From Psychrobacter immobilis (GTDB taxonomy: Bacteria > Pseudomonadota > Gammaproteobacteria > Pseudomonadales > Moraxellaceae), in assembly GCA_904846145.1 (NCBI GenBank), contig CAJGZL010000001.1, positions 558,001 to 622,000 on the forward strand: a stretch of DNA of 64,000 nt. Reading direction: 5' to 3'. This document shows, piece by piece, positions 1-9,285 of this stretch; positions within the stretch are counted from its first letter, which is position 1, and each line of letters begins with the position of its first letter. Below the pieces are notes generated by a model. The model saw nothing but the letters and a program-made list of their open reading frames with translations, was not told the origin of the DNA and searched no databases. The position numbers were made by a program, and so were the translations under genes.

Positions 1-174
1 GTTTGGCATCATCCGCTACTGGCACTAAATGCTGATTGCGATTTTTTAGTAGTTGATCGCATCAATGGTGATGGTAATAACTGCCATGAGTTCGAGATTG
101 ACGATTGGGAAGTTTGCATTGATGTCTCAGCTGAGCAAGCTAAGTCAGAAAGAGCAAAGGCTAACGCTGTTTAG
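1..174 (+). CDS. C-terminal fragment of an unidentified protein
   Basis: An open frame enters from the left edge and ends at TAG 172-174, giving the last 57 residues. The tail is acidic and contains two Cys, with the stretches NADCDFLVVDRINGDG and FEIDDWEVCID. I do not recognise the family. A strong rho-independent terminator follows directly, which supports a genuine gene end. Nothing about function can be said from this fragment. Confidence 0.6.
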   Translation, partial: VWHHPLLALNADCDFLVVDRINGDGNNCHEFEIDDWEVCIDVSAEQAKSERAKANAV

Positions 175-192
175 TAGATGTTCATTAATGTT

Positions 193-226
193 AAAGCCAG
201 CTACTATAAATTAGCTGGCTTTTTTT
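193..226 (+). terminator. Rho-independent terminator after the first gene
   Basis: A perfect 10-bp stem (AAGCCAGCTA, 194-203, with TAGCTGGCTT, 212-221) has an 8-base loop and is followed by a T-run to 226. It lies 20 bases after the stop of the partial gene at 1-174. From here to 416 I see no gene, only the leader of the EamA gene. Confidence 0.85.
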
Positions 227-416
227 ATACTCTCAATTTCTAGCTATGACCTCATCAGAAAGTATTAAGCCTATGTTGAATCGCTCAGCCTGAATACGAT
301 AAACAACTTTGTTCGAGTTGTCTTTTATGGGTTAAAACTCTATAATCCGCCGTTATTTAGATAAGTGCAGTAGCACTCATTTTGTTATTGAAACCCGCTA
401 TTCAGATGGGAGTCGT

Positions 417-1373
417 ATGATAGACAATAATAGCTTGATATCAGCAAAGCAGTCTTGGATAGGGACTATGCAAATCATTACCGCTGCGATCTGCTGGGGA
501 ACCCTTGGTATATTTTCTACTTATCTTAATCAAGCAGGATTTAGTGGTTGGCAAATTACTATTTTGCGTATCGTTACCGCCGCTTTATTAGTCCTAGTAA
601 TGCTCCCAAATTTATGGTTCTATCTGCGCAAACTAAGCCCAAAGCAGTGGGGCGGACTAGCACTACAATCTCTCATTGGTGTGCTCGGCATGTCGCTATG
701 TTACTTCTTTGCCGTCATTTATGTCGGTGCAGGTGCCGCCGTTGCTCTACTATATACCGCGCCAGTCTTTAGCTTATTATTTTCAGCCATTTTTCTTAAT
801 GAATCGATTACTCGCCAGTCTGCCCTATTGGCATTGGTAGCGGTATTCGGTGTCGGTTTGACGATGCTAGGTGATGAAGCCAAACTCAATTGGGGCGTAG
901 CTTTGGGGCTATTAGCTGGCGTTTGTTATTCTTTATATGGCGTGCTTGGTAAGCGTGCGATGCATTACGCACATCCTGCCCCTTTAGTGTTTTTTACCTC
1001 GATCATTATCAGCGCTGGCGTGCTGTTGTTACTACCTGAAACTTATCATACTTATACTAAGTTATTGAGCTTACCGGTACTGACTTGGGGCTATGCTTTA
1101 GGATTAGCGCTCATCGGTACCGTCGTACCCTTTGCGCTGTATATGAAAGCATTGGAGAAACTACCTGCCTCTCGCGCCTCAGTATTCACTATCTTTGAAC
1201 CTTTGACCGCTATTGCTTTAGCTATTTTGCTATTGAGCCAGTCGCTGTCTGCTATTCAGTATTTAGGTGTATTACTCATTTTACTCGCAGCATTACTCAA
1301 TGCGCTCCTCAATGGCACTTCTACTCGCGTACCGCGCTGGCTGCAAAGAAGAAAAAGAGTAAAATTGGAGTAA
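417..1373 (+). CDS. EamA/DMT-family inner-membrane transporter
   Basis: A 318-residue, very hydrophobic protein with about ten membrane segments arranged as two five-helix EamA halves. An early half contains ITAAICWGTLGIFS and a second one starts near WGVALGLLAGVCYSLYGV. That is the standard size and repeat architecture of the drug/metabolite transporter superfamily, which exports amino acids, nucleobases or other small metabolites. The substrate cannot be told from sequence. The ATG at 417 is preceded by GGGAG (408-412). The tail is basic (RWLQRRKRVK), consistent with a cytoplasmic C-terminus. The LprI-like gene follows after 40 bases on the same strand, with no evidence that the two are functionally linked. 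Confidence 0.85.
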   Translation: MIDNNSLISAKQSWIGTMQIITAAICWGTLGIFSTYLNQAGFSGWQITILRIVTAALLVLVMLPNLWFYLRKLSPKQWGGLALQSLIGVLGMSLCYFFAVIYVGAGAAVALLYTAPVFSLLFSAIFLNESITRQSALLALVAVFGVGLTMLGDEAKLNWGVALGLLAGVCYSLYGVLGKRAMHYAHPAPLVFFTSIIISAGVLLLLPETYHTYTKLLSLPVLTWGYALGLALIGTVVPFALYMKALEKLPASRASVFTIFEPLTAIALAILLLSQSLSAIQYLGVLLILLAALLNALLNGTSTRVPRWLQRRKRVKLE

Positions 1374-1413
1374 AATTTGTTTTATAATTCAGAAGTCACA
1401 CTGGAGAATGGTT

Positions 1414-2157
1414 ATGCACGGCTCAAAACTTAAGTTAAGCGTTTTACTTAAGCGCTCAATTACCATCCTACCTCTGCTAATACTGTCACCATTTGCTGTA
1501 GCCGTTGCTCCTATACAAGCCAATTTTATACTAGGCATGGATGTGCAAGGACAACGCTTAAACCTTTATAGAGGATGCGGTGAAGGTTATGTTACTTGTG
1601 AGAATATGCTGCTAGTAGCCCCAAATTTAGGGCAGCTTTTGCAAATAAGCGAGTATGGCAAGAGGCTAAGCAAAAAGCAGAATACTATCGACCTCTATCC
1701 TGCCAAAACCAAGCATAGTATTTGTAAAGACGGCGTCACGCCTTGTGGCTTTCAAGGCTATAACTTTGAGGGCGAGGATTTTAACGGTTTTATAGATACC
1801 TCGAAACAGAAGATAACCGTAAATGGCAACTGGACGACGGACACCGCTACTCTGTCTTACCAAGAAAATGCCAATTATCTGCCGCTAGTTTCACAATCTA
1901 AAAGAATCGCTCGCTTATACAAGGCCTCAGACAAAGCCTTGAATGACAGCTATCAAACGACTCTCTATGAAGTTGGACGACTTTATGGTCAAGGTCAAGC
2001 GACTGTGTTAAAAAACGAGCAACGCCAATGGCTCAAAAAACGCTCTGAAATTTGCGGTGCGGATGTCGACCATTTGCCCAGAAACCAAGCGGAGGAGGTC
2101 TGCTTCATCCAAAAAAATAACAGTCGACTGAATGATTACTTCTTATGGATTGATTGA
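1414..2157 (+). CDS. Secreted LprI/DUF1311-like protein
   Basis: About 247 residues. The N-terminus is a signal peptide: a basic stretch (KLKLSVLLKR), a hydrophobic core (ITILPLLILSPFAVAV) and a likely cleavage near the following Ala-rich segment. The C-terminal ~80 residues match the lysozyme-inhibitor LprI-type pattern: LNDSY, then KNEQRQWLKKRSEICG, then a second conserved Cys (EEVC) before the end. Four or more Cys in the central region suggest disulfides, so a periplasmic location is likely. An in-frame ATG at 1408 sits only one base from GGAG (1403-1406), whereas ATG 1414 has a 7-base spacing, so 1414 is preferred. LprI proteins bind lysozyme, but many family members are uncharacterised and the role here is open. 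Confidence 0.7.
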   Translation: MHGSKLKLSVLLKRSITILPLLILSPFAVAVAPIQANFILGMDVQGQRLNLYRGCGEGYVTCENMLLVAPNLGQLLQISEYGKRLSKKQNTIDLYPAKTKHSICKDGVTPCGFQGYNFEGEDFNGFIDTSKQKITVNGNWTTDTATLSYQENANYLPLVSQSKRIARLYKASDKALNDSYQTTLYEVGRLYGQGQATVLKNEQRQWLKKRSEICGADVDHLPRNQAEEVCFIQKNNSRLNDYFLWID

Positions 2158-2176
2158 AAGCATTTTTATTAAAATA

Positions 2177-2920
2177 TCAGGATTCAATCCGCTGTAAAAA
2201 AGCCTGAGTTCGTGGATGAACCGATAACTCAAACATCTGCTCAGCGCTGCCCTCCTCAACCACGTGACCGTCTTCGATCAACACCACATGATCGGCGACG
2301 TCGCGGGCAAACTTAATCTCGTGAGTGACCACCACCATTGTCCAGCCCTCTGATGCTAGCCGCTTCATCGTCTCAAGTACATCTTGTACTAGCTCTGGAT
2401 CGAGTGCAGAGGTTGGCTCATCGAATAACAACAATGACGGCTCAATAGCGAGCGCCCGCGCAATACCAACGCGCTGCTGCTGACCACCAGATAGCTGAAA
2501 CGGATAAAGATCTGCTTTATCGGATAGCCCAACCTTATCCAGCAATGCTAGAGCTTGACTTTGCGCATCAGCTTTACTAGTACCTTGCACGACTGTCGGA
2601 CCAAGCATCAAGTTTTGCAAGGCGGTCTTATGCGGAAATAAATTATAAGACTGAAACACCATCCCCGACTTACGCTGCAAGGCGAGCAAAGCTTTTTTAT
2701 TAGGCTTAGCGCCAAAATCTACGCTTAAGCTACCATCATCAAAAGCAATTACCCCTTGATCGGGAATCTCAAGGGCATTAATACAACGCAAAAAGGTGGT
2801 TTTGCCCGATCCTGATGGCCCTAATATCACCACCACTTTACCTTTATGAATGGTCAAATCGATGCCTTTGAGCACTTGATTATTACCAAAGGCTTTGTGA
2901 ATATTAGTGACTTGAATCAT
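2177..2920 (-). CDS. tcyN: Polar amino-acid (cystine-type) ABC transporter ATPase
   Basis: 247 residues, the usual length for a polar amino-acid importer ATPase. Walker A is GPSGSGKTT near residue 34, the signature is LSGGQQQRVGIARALA, Walker B is LLLFDEPTSALDPE, and the H-loop is VVVTHE. Q-loop FQSYNLFPH is typical of the GlnQ/TcyN group. It is the last gene of a three-gene operon (binding protein, permease, ATPase) on the minus strand. The cystine assignment comes from the partner binding protein, which resembles TcyJ/FliY; histidine or another polar amino acid cannot be excluded, since the hut genes lie next door. It ends 20 bases from the convergent LprI-like gene, with no obvious terminator between. 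Confidence 0.85.
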   Translation of the reverse strand: MIQVTNIHKAFGNNQVLKGIDLTIHKGKVVVILGPSGSGKTTFLRCINALEIPDQGVIAFDDGSLSVDFGAKPNKKALLALQRKSGMVFQSYNLFPHKTALQNLMLGPTVVQGTSKADAQSQALALLDKVGLSDKADLYPFQLSGGQQQRVGIARALAIEPSLLLFDEPTSALDPELVQDVLETMKRLASEGWTMVVVTHEIKFARDVADHVVLIEDGHVVEEGSAEQMFELSVHPRTQAFLQRIES

Positions 2921-2981
2921 GACCGCTCCTACTATGCTGGCTGTGCTATTGCTTCAAAAATATAAGGTTTTGTATTAACGC

Positions 2982-3719
2982 TTACTTAGCGACATAACGA
3001 TCAAGGCGGGTTTCGAGTCGGCCTTGAATAGAGGTCAATACTAAGCAAATACCCCAATATATAAAGGCCGCTTCGGTATACACCAGCATAAATTCATAGT
3101 TACGCGCGGTAATGATTTGCGCTTGTTTAAACAGCTCAGTGACCAGCACTAATGATGCCAGCGAAGTATCTTTTACTAGGCTAATAAAAGTATTCGATAA
3201 CGGCGGTACAGATACGCGCAGTGCTTGCGGCAAGATTACATGACGAAAGGTCTGTAAGTACGTTAAGCCAACCGTCGAACCAGCTTCCCATTGCCCTTTT
3301 GGGATGGATAAAATAGAGGCACGTACCGTCTCTGAAGCATAAGCCCCGATGTTAAGCGAAAAAGCAATAATCGCCGAAGGGAAAGGATCAAGCTTGACCC
3401 CGACACTTGGCAGACCATAAAAAATGATAAACAGCTGTACCAGCATCGGCGTACCGCGAATAGCAGACACATAAATACGCGCTAGGCGATAAGCAATCCT
3501 ATGCAGCCAGCCCGTGCGAGGCACAATACGAATAAGTGCCACACTTAGCGCAATCATCATCCCTATCGCAAACGATATTAGCGCCAGCGGTATCGAATAG
3601 TAGATACCGCCTTTGAGCATGGGCCAAAATGAGCTAATGACAATCTGCGCCCGATCTGGGGTCATAAAGGGCAGTAATGCCAGTAAATCAGCGAGCATTG
3701 AGAGGATAGATGCTAGCAT
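2982..3719 (-). CDS. tcyL: Polar amino-acid (cystine-type) ABC transporter permease
   Basis: 245 residues with about five membrane helices and the family's EAA-type cytoplasmic loop ([20 protein letters not shown]). The region [22 protein letters not shown] is the classical HisM/GlnP/TcyL signature. The start codon overlaps the stop of the upstream binding-protein gene as TAATG (A shared at 3719), so translation is coupled. It carries an N-terminal extension of about 25 residues ([19 protein letters not shown]...) relative to short members such as TcyL of E. coli. Located in the inner membrane, paired with the ATPase encoded downstream. Confidence 0.85.
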   Translation of the reverse strand: MLASILSMLADLLALLPFMTPDRAQIVISSFWPMLKGGIYYSIPLALISFAIGMMIALSVALIRIVPRTGWLHRIAYRLARIYVSAIRGTPMLVQLFIIFYGLPSVGVKLDPFPSAIIAFSLNIGAYASETVRASILSIPKGQWEAGSTVGLTYLQTFRHVILPQALRVSVPPLSNTFISLVKDTSLASLVLVTELFKQAQIITARNYEFMLVYTEAAFIYWGICLVLTSIQGRLETRLDRYVAK

Positions 3720-4546
3720 TACTCTTGCTTGCTTATATCAGCGCCGAAGAACTCTTGGCTGATTTTGGTTAAAGTGCCATCCGCTTGCAAAGCTGCCATT
3801 GCTTCATCTAGCTTTGCCACCACCGCATCATCGCCCTTCAATAACACCAATCCTGAACCACGCTTTTCACTGGTTGGCGCTACTAACTTGATCTCAAGAC
3901 CACTATCTGGAAAGTTTTTGAGATAATCGAGTACCGCTAGATTATCGTTCATCGTAAAGTCAGCACGGTCTTGTTTGACCAATTGAATCGCTTGTGCCAT
4001 GCCATCAACAGGAACGACTTCTGCACCATAGCGTTCTGCTAGCTCACCATAGTTACTGCTGAGCGACTGTGCTGAACGTAGACCTTTTAGACCTTCCCAC
4101 GAGCTATAACGATTATCATCAGTCGGTGCTAATACCACCGCACCTGACCAGCTATAAGCGGTGGCTTTGTCATATTTGGCTAGACGTTCAGGCGTGGTCA
4201 AGCTAACTTGGTTGGCGACCATATCAAAACGTTTTGAGTCCAGACCTGCCAGCATGGCATCCCACTGAGTTTCTTTGAACTCTACGTCAACGCCCAATTT
4301 ATCAGCAACGGCACGCGTGACCTCAACATCATAGCCAGTAAGCTTACCGCTGACATCATGATAAGTGAACGGCGGGTAAGTACCTTCGGTACCGACATTG
4401 ATAGTACCGCCATTATTAATACGTTGTAGTAGATCTGATTCACCATTAGCCGTGTCAGCAGCTGTTGAATCAGTAGTATTAGACTGACCACAAGCACTTA
4501 ATAATAGCGCACTGACAGCGAAAGTTAACAAAGCACGACGTTTCAT
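3719..4546 (-). CDS. tcyJ: Cystine-type solute-binding lipoprotein
   Basis: 275 residues. The N-terminus is a lipoprotein signal ending in LLSAC, with the lipidated Cys near residue 19, followed by a Ser/Thr-rich linker. The mature part has the SBP_bac_3 fold signature [10 protein letters not shown]...[10 protein letters not shown], then [20 protein letters not shown], and ends [19 protein letters not shown]. These segments closely resemble the cystine-binding protein TcyJ/FliY as I remember it. First gene of the tcyJLN operon, overlapping the permease start by one base. It probably captures cystine or a related sulfur amino acid in the periplasm. An AAGGA ribosome site precedes the ATG. Confidence 0.82.
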   Translation of the reverse strand: MKRRALLTFAVSALLLSACGQSNTTDSTAADTANGESDLLQRINNGGTINVGTEGTYPPFTYHDVSGKLTGYDVEVTRAVADKLGVDVEFKETQWDAMLAGLDSKRFDMVANQVSLTTPERLAKYDKATAYSWSGAVVLAPTDDNRYSSWEGLKGLRSAQSLSSNYGELAERYGAEVVPVDGMAQAIQLVKQDRADFTMNDNLAVLDYLKNFPDSGLEIKLVAPTSEKRGSGLVLLKGDDAVVAKLDEAMAALQADGTLTKISQEFFGADISKQE

Positions 4547-4591
4547 AGGATGTCCTTATACAAGTAAGTAAATGGTGTGATAATTATAACT

Positions 4592-4620
4592 TATAATCTT
4601 TATAATTCTAAAAATTGCAA
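4592..4620 (-). promoter_or_regulatory. Candidate promoter of the tcyJ operon
   Basis: Read on the minus strand, TTGCAA (4620-4615) is followed after 17 bases by ATTATA (4597-4592), a plausible sigma70 pair about 45 bases before the tcyJ start. The rest of the 4547-4907 gap is AT-rich and I see no gene, tRNA or clear terminator in it. Confidence 0.35.
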
Positions 4621-4907
4621 ATTGTAGAGGGCAGTTCTGCCTGCATATAGTGTTGCCTATAGACGGATGCTGCCCATAAACGATATGAGTAACCTCATCA
4701 TAATGTCATAATGTTTGAGTCTGGCTGCTCGATTTGAGGATAGCGAGCGTATTTTTCAATGCTGTTTTTATATAACACTTTATTCTACGAGATTCTCTAC
4801 AGTAAATTTTGAACTTATTAGCTGGCAGCTCTAATAGCAAATAACTCATATACTATCGCACATTAAAAAGAATAAACGTACAAAAATAGTGATTACGTAG
4901 CAGGGCG

Positions 4908-5672
4908 TTATAATTCGCCAGAGAACTGATAGCGATCCCCTGCATGCCACATTTTGACAAAAGTCACTACCTGACCTGCTGAATAGGTCTGACGGCATAG
5001 TACGAGTGTCGGGGCGTGTAGTGAGATTTGTAATGCCTGAGCAACCTCTTCTGAAGCGGCTAACGCTCGAATGGTATAGCTACCGCGCTCTAGTGGACTC
5101 TTTGCAATCAAATAGTCACTGGTATTTACCACACTGAAGTCTTGCTCAATAAACTCTGGTACTTTTACCGCATCGACCCAACGCTCTTCAAACTGTATCG
5201 GCTGACCGTCAGCGAAATGAATGATTTTTACTTCATACAAAATAGCTGGCTCAGTGCTATTAGTATTGCTATCAGTTTCATTTGCATTAGTAGATACATC
5301 CGCTTCATCAATACCAAATTTACGGCACATCTCATCATCTAACATGCTCGCGGTAATAGCGCGTTTGCTCACCACTTGTGCCTGATAGTCGCGATTGGCC
5401 GACTTTAAATCTTGAGCGATATTGCGCACTTCTACAAAGGTATGATTGAACTGCTGCTGTGCGACAAATGTCCCCGACCCTTGCCGACGCTCTAATACCC
5501 GTTCCTCACTTAATTCTTTTAAGGCGCGGTTTACTGTCATTCGCGATACGCCAAACTCTTCCGCCAACGCCATTTCGGTAGAGATAGCTTCGCCCGCCTG
5601 CCATTTTCCAGAATGGATATTATCCAATATGGCATTTTTAATCCGCTGATAGGCTGGAATCGTCTTTGTCAT
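4908..5672 (-). CDS. hutC: HutC, GntR-family repressor of histidine utilisation
   Basis: 254 residues. The N-terminal ~70 residues are a GntR winged helix (AEEFGVSRMTVNRALKELSEE then RRQGSGTFV). The C-terminal part is a UTRA ligand-binding domain ending PTLVLCRQTYSAGQVVTFVKMWHAG. In known systems HutC binds urocanate and releases the hut operators. The gene is divergent from hutU, with a palindromic operator between them, which makes HutC identity very likely. Odd: a low-complexity Thr/Asn/Glu-rich insert (DVSTNANETDSNTNSTE) interrupts the start of the UTRA domain, probably as a surface loop. Confidence 0.92.
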   Translation of the reverse strand: MTKTIPAYQRIKNAILDNIHSGKWQAGEAISTEMALAEEFGVSRMTVNRALKELSEERVLERRQGSGTFVAQQQFNHTFVEVRNIAQDLKSANRDYQAQVVSKRAITASMLDDEMCRKFGIDEADVSTNANETDSNTNSTEPAILYEVKIIHFADGQPIQFEERWVDAVKVPEFIEQDFSVVNTSDYLIAKSPLERGSYTIRALAASEEVAQALQISLHAPTLVLCRQTYSAGQVVTFVKMWHAGDRYQFSGEL

Positions 5673-5816
5673 ATTCGTCTTTAACCGTTAGTTTCATCAA
5701 TAATAATGAGGCCATAATATCACGAGATAACTTCATGAACCTCAGCAAAACCCCTTCACCTCTGTCTATCTGCCAAAACACTCACAAAAATAATTGAGTC
5801 ATTTATAAAAAAGTAC

Positions 5817-5845
5817 TTGCGTGTGAAAATAATCTTTGATAATTT
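5817..5845 (+). promoter_or_regulatory. Sigma70-like promoter of hutU
   Basis: TTGCGT (5817-5822) and TAATTT (5840-5845) are separated by exactly 17 bases. The -10 element overlaps the first bases of the HutC palindrome, so repressor binding would block transcription initiation directly. Start-site position is inferred, not measured. Confidence 0.5.
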
Positions 5846-5855
5846 GTATATACAA
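5844..5855. promoter_or_regulatory. HutC operator, perfect palindrome
   Basis: TTGTATATACAA is a perfect 12-bp palindrome in the hutC-hutU intergenic region. It matches the GTATATAC-type site known for proteobacterial HutC. Its position over the -10 element and presumed start of hutU, and about 170 bases upstream of hutC, suits repression of hutU and possibly autoregulation. Confidence 0.8.
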
Positions 5856-5976
5856 CTTTACAGTAGTGCTAAAAATCTGCGTCATCTAATCGATATTTCG
5901 CCGAATTTATAGACTGACTGTAAAACGCTTACCTTGATTACTTTATTGTCTAAAAAGATTTCATAAGGATTTGACC

Positions 5977-7686
5977 ATGACTACTGATACCGATAGCAAC
6001 AAACCTACCCGCCGTGATGAGAGCCGCGAAATCGCCGCGCCGACTGGTAGCACATTAAATTGCAAAAGCTGGCTGACCGAAGCGCCTTATCGCATGCTGC
6101 AAAACAACCTACACCCTGATGTGGCCGAAAACCCAAAAAGCTTGGTTGTGTATGGCGGTATCGGACGTGCAGCCCGTAACTGGGAAAGCTATGATCAAAT
6201 TTTAGAATCGCTTAAAGAATTAGAAGATGACGAGACATTATTAGTGCAATCGGGCAAACCGGTTGGCGTCTTTCAGACTCACGAAAATGCCCCGCGCGTA
6301 TTGATTGCCAACTCCAACCTGGTGCCGCGCTGGGCCACGTGGGAGCACTTCAATGAGCTTGATCGTAAAGACTTAATGATGTATGGACAAATGACCGCCG
6401 GTAGCTGGATCTATATCGGCACCCAAGGCATCGTCCAAGGCACTTACGAGACCTTTGTCGAAGCAGGTCGTCAGCATTATGATGGCAGCTGGGCAGGACG
6501 TTGGATTTTGACCGCTGGTCTTGGTGGTATGGGCGGCGCGCAACCATTAGCCGCGACCTTTGCTGGTGCGACGTCTCTAAATATCGAATGCCAGCAGTCT
6601 AGTATTGATTTCCGTTTGCGTACGGGTTACGTCGATGTGCAAGCAGACGACCTTGATCATGCTTATGAGCTGATTAAAAAGCATACCGATGCAGGCGAAG
6701 CCGTCTCAATCGCGCTACTTGGTAATGCGGCAGATATCTTGCCTGAGATGGTCAAGCGCGCCAATGCAGGAGAGATAAAGCCTGACTTAGTCACTGACCA
6801 AACCTCCGCTCACGACTTAATCAATGGCTATCTACCAAGTGGCTGGACCGTTGACGAGTGGAAAGCAGCACAAGAAAATCCAGATCAACACGCTGCCTTA
6901 ACCAAAGATGCGGCGGCGTCTTGTGCCGTACATGTACAAGCAATGCTAGACCTACAAGAAATGGGGATTCCAACGACCGATTATGGTAATAATATTCGTC
7001 AAGTTGCCTTTGATGAAGGAGTTAAAGACGCCTTTAATTTCCCAGGCTTTGTGCCTGCTTATATTCGTCCGCTATTTTGCCAAGGTAAAGGGCCTTTCCG
7101 CTGGGTAGCGTTGTCTGGTGATCCAGAAGATATCTATAAGACCGATCAAAAGATCAAAGAGCTGTTCCCAGAAAATCAGCATATTCATCGCTGGCTAGAC
7201 ATGGCGAAAGAACGCATTCAGTTTCAAGGCTTGCCAGCGCGTATCTGCTGGTTAGGTCTTGGTGAGCGTGATAAAGCAGGACTCGCCTTTAACGAGATGG
7301 TCAAAAATGGCGAACTCAAAGGCCCAATCGTTATCGGCCGTGACCATTTAGATACAGGCTCTGTTGCCAGCCCTAATCGCGAAACTGAAAGCATGAAAGA
7401 TGGCACAGACGCTGTCTCTGACTGGGCACTATTAAACGGCATGCTCAATGTCGCAGGCGGCGCGACTTGGGTCTCATTGCATCATGGCGGCGGCGTGGGC
7501 ATGGGTTACTCGCAGCACTCTGGCATGGTCATTGTCGCTGATGGCACAGATAGCGCAGCCAAACGTTTAGCGCGAGTACTAGTCAATGATTGTGGCTCAG
7601 GCGTGATGCGTCATGCGGATGCAGGCTATGAGCTGGCCATCAAAACAGCCAAAGAATATGGCTTAAATCTACCGATGATTAAATAG
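5977..7686 (+). CDS. hutU: Urocanate hydratase
   Basis: About 569 residues, close to the usual ~557. It catalyses the second step of histidine degradation, urocanate to imidazolonepropionate, using tightly bound NAD as an electrophile, in the cytosol. Family hallmarks: [17 protein letters not shown] near the N-terminus, [13 protein letters not shown] for NAD binding, [22 protein letters not shown] with the active-site Cys region, and [21 protein letters not shown] 5977 is chosen because AAGGA (5965-5969) lies 7 bases upstream; a TTG two codons earlier is too close. First structural gene of the hut operon, directly behind the HutC operator. A short imperfect hairpin (7695-7725) lies between it and the next gene. 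Confidence 0.97.
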   Translation: MTTDTDSNKPTRRDESREIAAPTGSTLNCKSWLTEAPYRMLQNNLHPDVAENPKSLVVYGGIGRAARNWESYDQILESLKELEDDETLLVQSGKPVGVFQTHENAPRVLIANSNLVPRWATWEHFNELDRKDLMMYGQMTAGSWIYIGTQGIVQGTYETFVEAGRQHYDGSWAGRWILTAGLGGMGGAQPLAATFAGATSLNIECQQSSIDFRLRTGYVDVQADDLDHAYELIKKHTDAGEAVSIALLGNAADILPEMVKRANAGEIKPDLVTDQTSAHDLINGYLPSGWTVDEWKAAQENPDQHAALTKDAAASCAVHVQAMLDLQEMGIPTTDYGNNIRQVAFDEGVKDAFNFPGFVPAYIRPLFCQGKGPFRWVALSGDPEDIYKTDQKIKELFPENQHIHRWLDMAKERIQFQGLPARICWLGLGERDKAGLAFNEMVKNGELKGPIVIGRDHLDTGSVASPNRETESMKDGTDAVSDWALLNGMLNVAGGATWVSLHHGGGVGMGYSQHSGMVIVADGTDSAAKRLARVLVNDCGSGVMRHADAGYELAIKTAKEYGLNLPMIK

Positions 7687-7753
7687 CTTGCCCTTGTCCT
7701 TATATGCCCAAATGATATAGGGACATCATCAACACTTTATCAAGGATGATAAT

Positions 7754-9145
7754 ATGTCTGAACGTGATATTTTGCCCCCAGGCAGCTCCGTGCCTAGAAC
7801 GCCTCTAGACAGTCCAGCACCTGCTAGCCCGCCGCCTGAAAAGCTGCTGTCCAAACCTGTCGCGCTGATACAGCTAATCGTATTTAGTGCTATTGGCTTG
7901 GTGATGTTCTTTGTGCCCTTCACTATAGGTGAAAAGAGCACCATTTTATTTGATCACGGGGCAACTTATCTGGTCACTCAGCAGCACACCCTTGCGGTCT
8001 TTTTACTGTTTCTACTGATGATTTATGGCGTTGGCAAGCCCATTTACGATGGTTCATGGCGTAAAAATATCACCAATATGATATTAACCGCCTTTAAGAT
8101 TATTGGGCTGGTACTCGCCATCATATATATCACTGATATGGCGCCTGCTATCATCATGGAAAAGGACATGTTGCCGTTTTTGTTTGAAAAACTGGCATTA
8201 CCAGTCGGCATGATTGTCCCTATTGGTGCATTAATCCTCGCTTTTTTGCTCGGTTTTGGCTTGCTGGAGATGTTTGGGGTGCTCATGCAGCCTATTATGA
8301 AGCCGATTTGGAAAACGCCCGGCTCATCAGCGATTGATGCCGTTGCGTCCTTTGTTGGTAGTTACTCTATTGGGCTGCTCATTACCAACCGGGTCTATTT
8401 GCAAAATCAATATTCGGTTCGTGAAGCCATCATTATTGCTACTGGTTTTTCTACGGTATCAGCGGCCTTTATGGTCATCGTTGCTAAGACCCTTGGTCTA
8501 ATGGAGTTTTGGAATCTGTTTTTTTGGTCGACACTGATTATTACTTTTATTGTCACTGCCATTACCGCACGTATTCCGCCTATCCGGGGTTTTGATGATA
8601 GCGCCAGCCGTCCAGATTTGGACAACCAACAAGGCAATCGCTTAGCAGCAGCGTATCATTTGGGATTGGCTACTTCACGCCGTGCGACTGACCTCAAACA
8701 AATTATGTGGTCAAACTTTCGCGATGGCCTGACGATGGCAGCTGCGATTGTACCCTCGATTATTGCGGTAGGGTTAACGGGTTTATTACTAGCCAAATAT
8801 ACGCCAGTCTTTGATGCGTTAGGTTTGCTCTTGTATCCATTCACTTGGGTAACTGGTATGCCTGAGCCATTAGTTGCTGCCAAAGGCATGTCAGCAGGAT
8901 TGGCTGAGATGTTCTTGCCTGCCCTATTGCTAACGGAAGCTGAGGTCTTAACCCGCTATGTAGCAGGCGTAGTTTCGATTAGTAGTGTGCTGTTCTTTTC
9001 AGCGATGATTCCTTGTGTATTGGCAACCGAGATTCCGCTGTCAGTACCTAAGATGGTCATTATCTGGTTTGAGCGAGTGGTGCTTAGCATTCTAATCGCT
9101 ACGCCTTTTGGACACTTAGCGATATATCTAGGCTGGTTCGGTTAG
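7754..9145 (+). CDS. YjiH-family (nucleoside-recognition/Gate domain) membrane protein in the hut operon
   Basis: 463 residues with about ten to twelve membrane helices and a Pro-rich cytoplasmic N-terminus (SPAPASPPP). The segments VDAVASFVGSYSIGLLITNR-like and MPEPLVAAKGMSAGLAEMFLPALLL fit the YjiH/Gate-domain family. The function of that family is poorly defined. Its place between hutU and hutH suggests transport of histidine, urocanate or a pathway product such as formamide or glutamate; this is inference from context. No hutT-, hutM- or ABC-type histidine carrier is found elsewhere in the hut operon, so this protein is the natural candidate. AGGA precedes ATG 7754. Confidence 0.75.
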   Translation: MSERDILPPGSSVPRTPLDSPAPASPPPEKLLSKPVALIQLIVFSAIGLVMFFVPFTIGEKSTILFDHGATYLVTQQHTLAVFLLFLLMIYGVGKPIYDGSWRKNITNMILTAFKIIGLVLAIIYITDMAPAIIMEKDMLPFLFEKLALPVGMIVPIGALILAFLLGFGLLEMFGVLMQPIMKPIWKTPGSSAIDAVASFVGSYSIGLLITNRVYLQNQYSVREAIIIATGFSTVSAAFMVIVAKTLGLMEFWNLFFWSTLIITFIVTAITARIPPIRGFDDSASRPDLDNQQGNRLAAAYHLGLATSRRATDLKQIMWSNFRDGLTMAAAIVPSIIAVGLTGLLLAKYTPVFDALGLLLYPFTWVTGMPEPLVAAKGMSAGLAEMFLPALLLTEAEVLTRYVAGVVSISSVLFFSAMIPCVLATEIPLSVPKMVIIWFERVVLSILIATPFGHLAIYLGWFG

Positions 9146-9198
9146 ATCGACTGAAACAAGCGGGATTAGTTAAAGGAATTTAGACAACATAGCTTTTA

Positions 9199-9214
9199 GC
9201 TGTTTATAAACAGC
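9199..9214. promoter_or_regulatory. Perfect 16-bp palindrome upstream of hutH
   Basis: GCTGTTTATAAACAGC reads identically on both strands. It lies between the YjiH-like gene and hutH, 16 bases before a HutC-like site. It lacks a T-run, so it is unlikely to be a terminator. It could be an operator for a second regulator or an mRNA processing hairpin. Confidence 0.45.
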
Positions 9215-9229
9215 AAAGCATAAACTAAA

Positions 9230-9241
9230 ATGTATAGACAA
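9230..9241. promoter_or_regulatory. Probable second HutC operator, before hutH
   Basis: ATGTATAGACAA matches the perfect hutU operator TTGTATATACAA at 10 of 12 positions. It lies 45 bases before the hutH start, which suggests an internal, HutC-controlled promoter for hutHGI. Confidence 0.5.
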
Positions 9242-9285
9242 CAAAAAATACAATTAATATAGCTCATAAAATTAGGATAACTCGC

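Noticed and set aside
7695..7725. Hairpin between hutU and the YjiH-like gene as terminator
   Set aside because: The stem is imperfect and lacks a T-run; more likely an mRNA stability or processing element.
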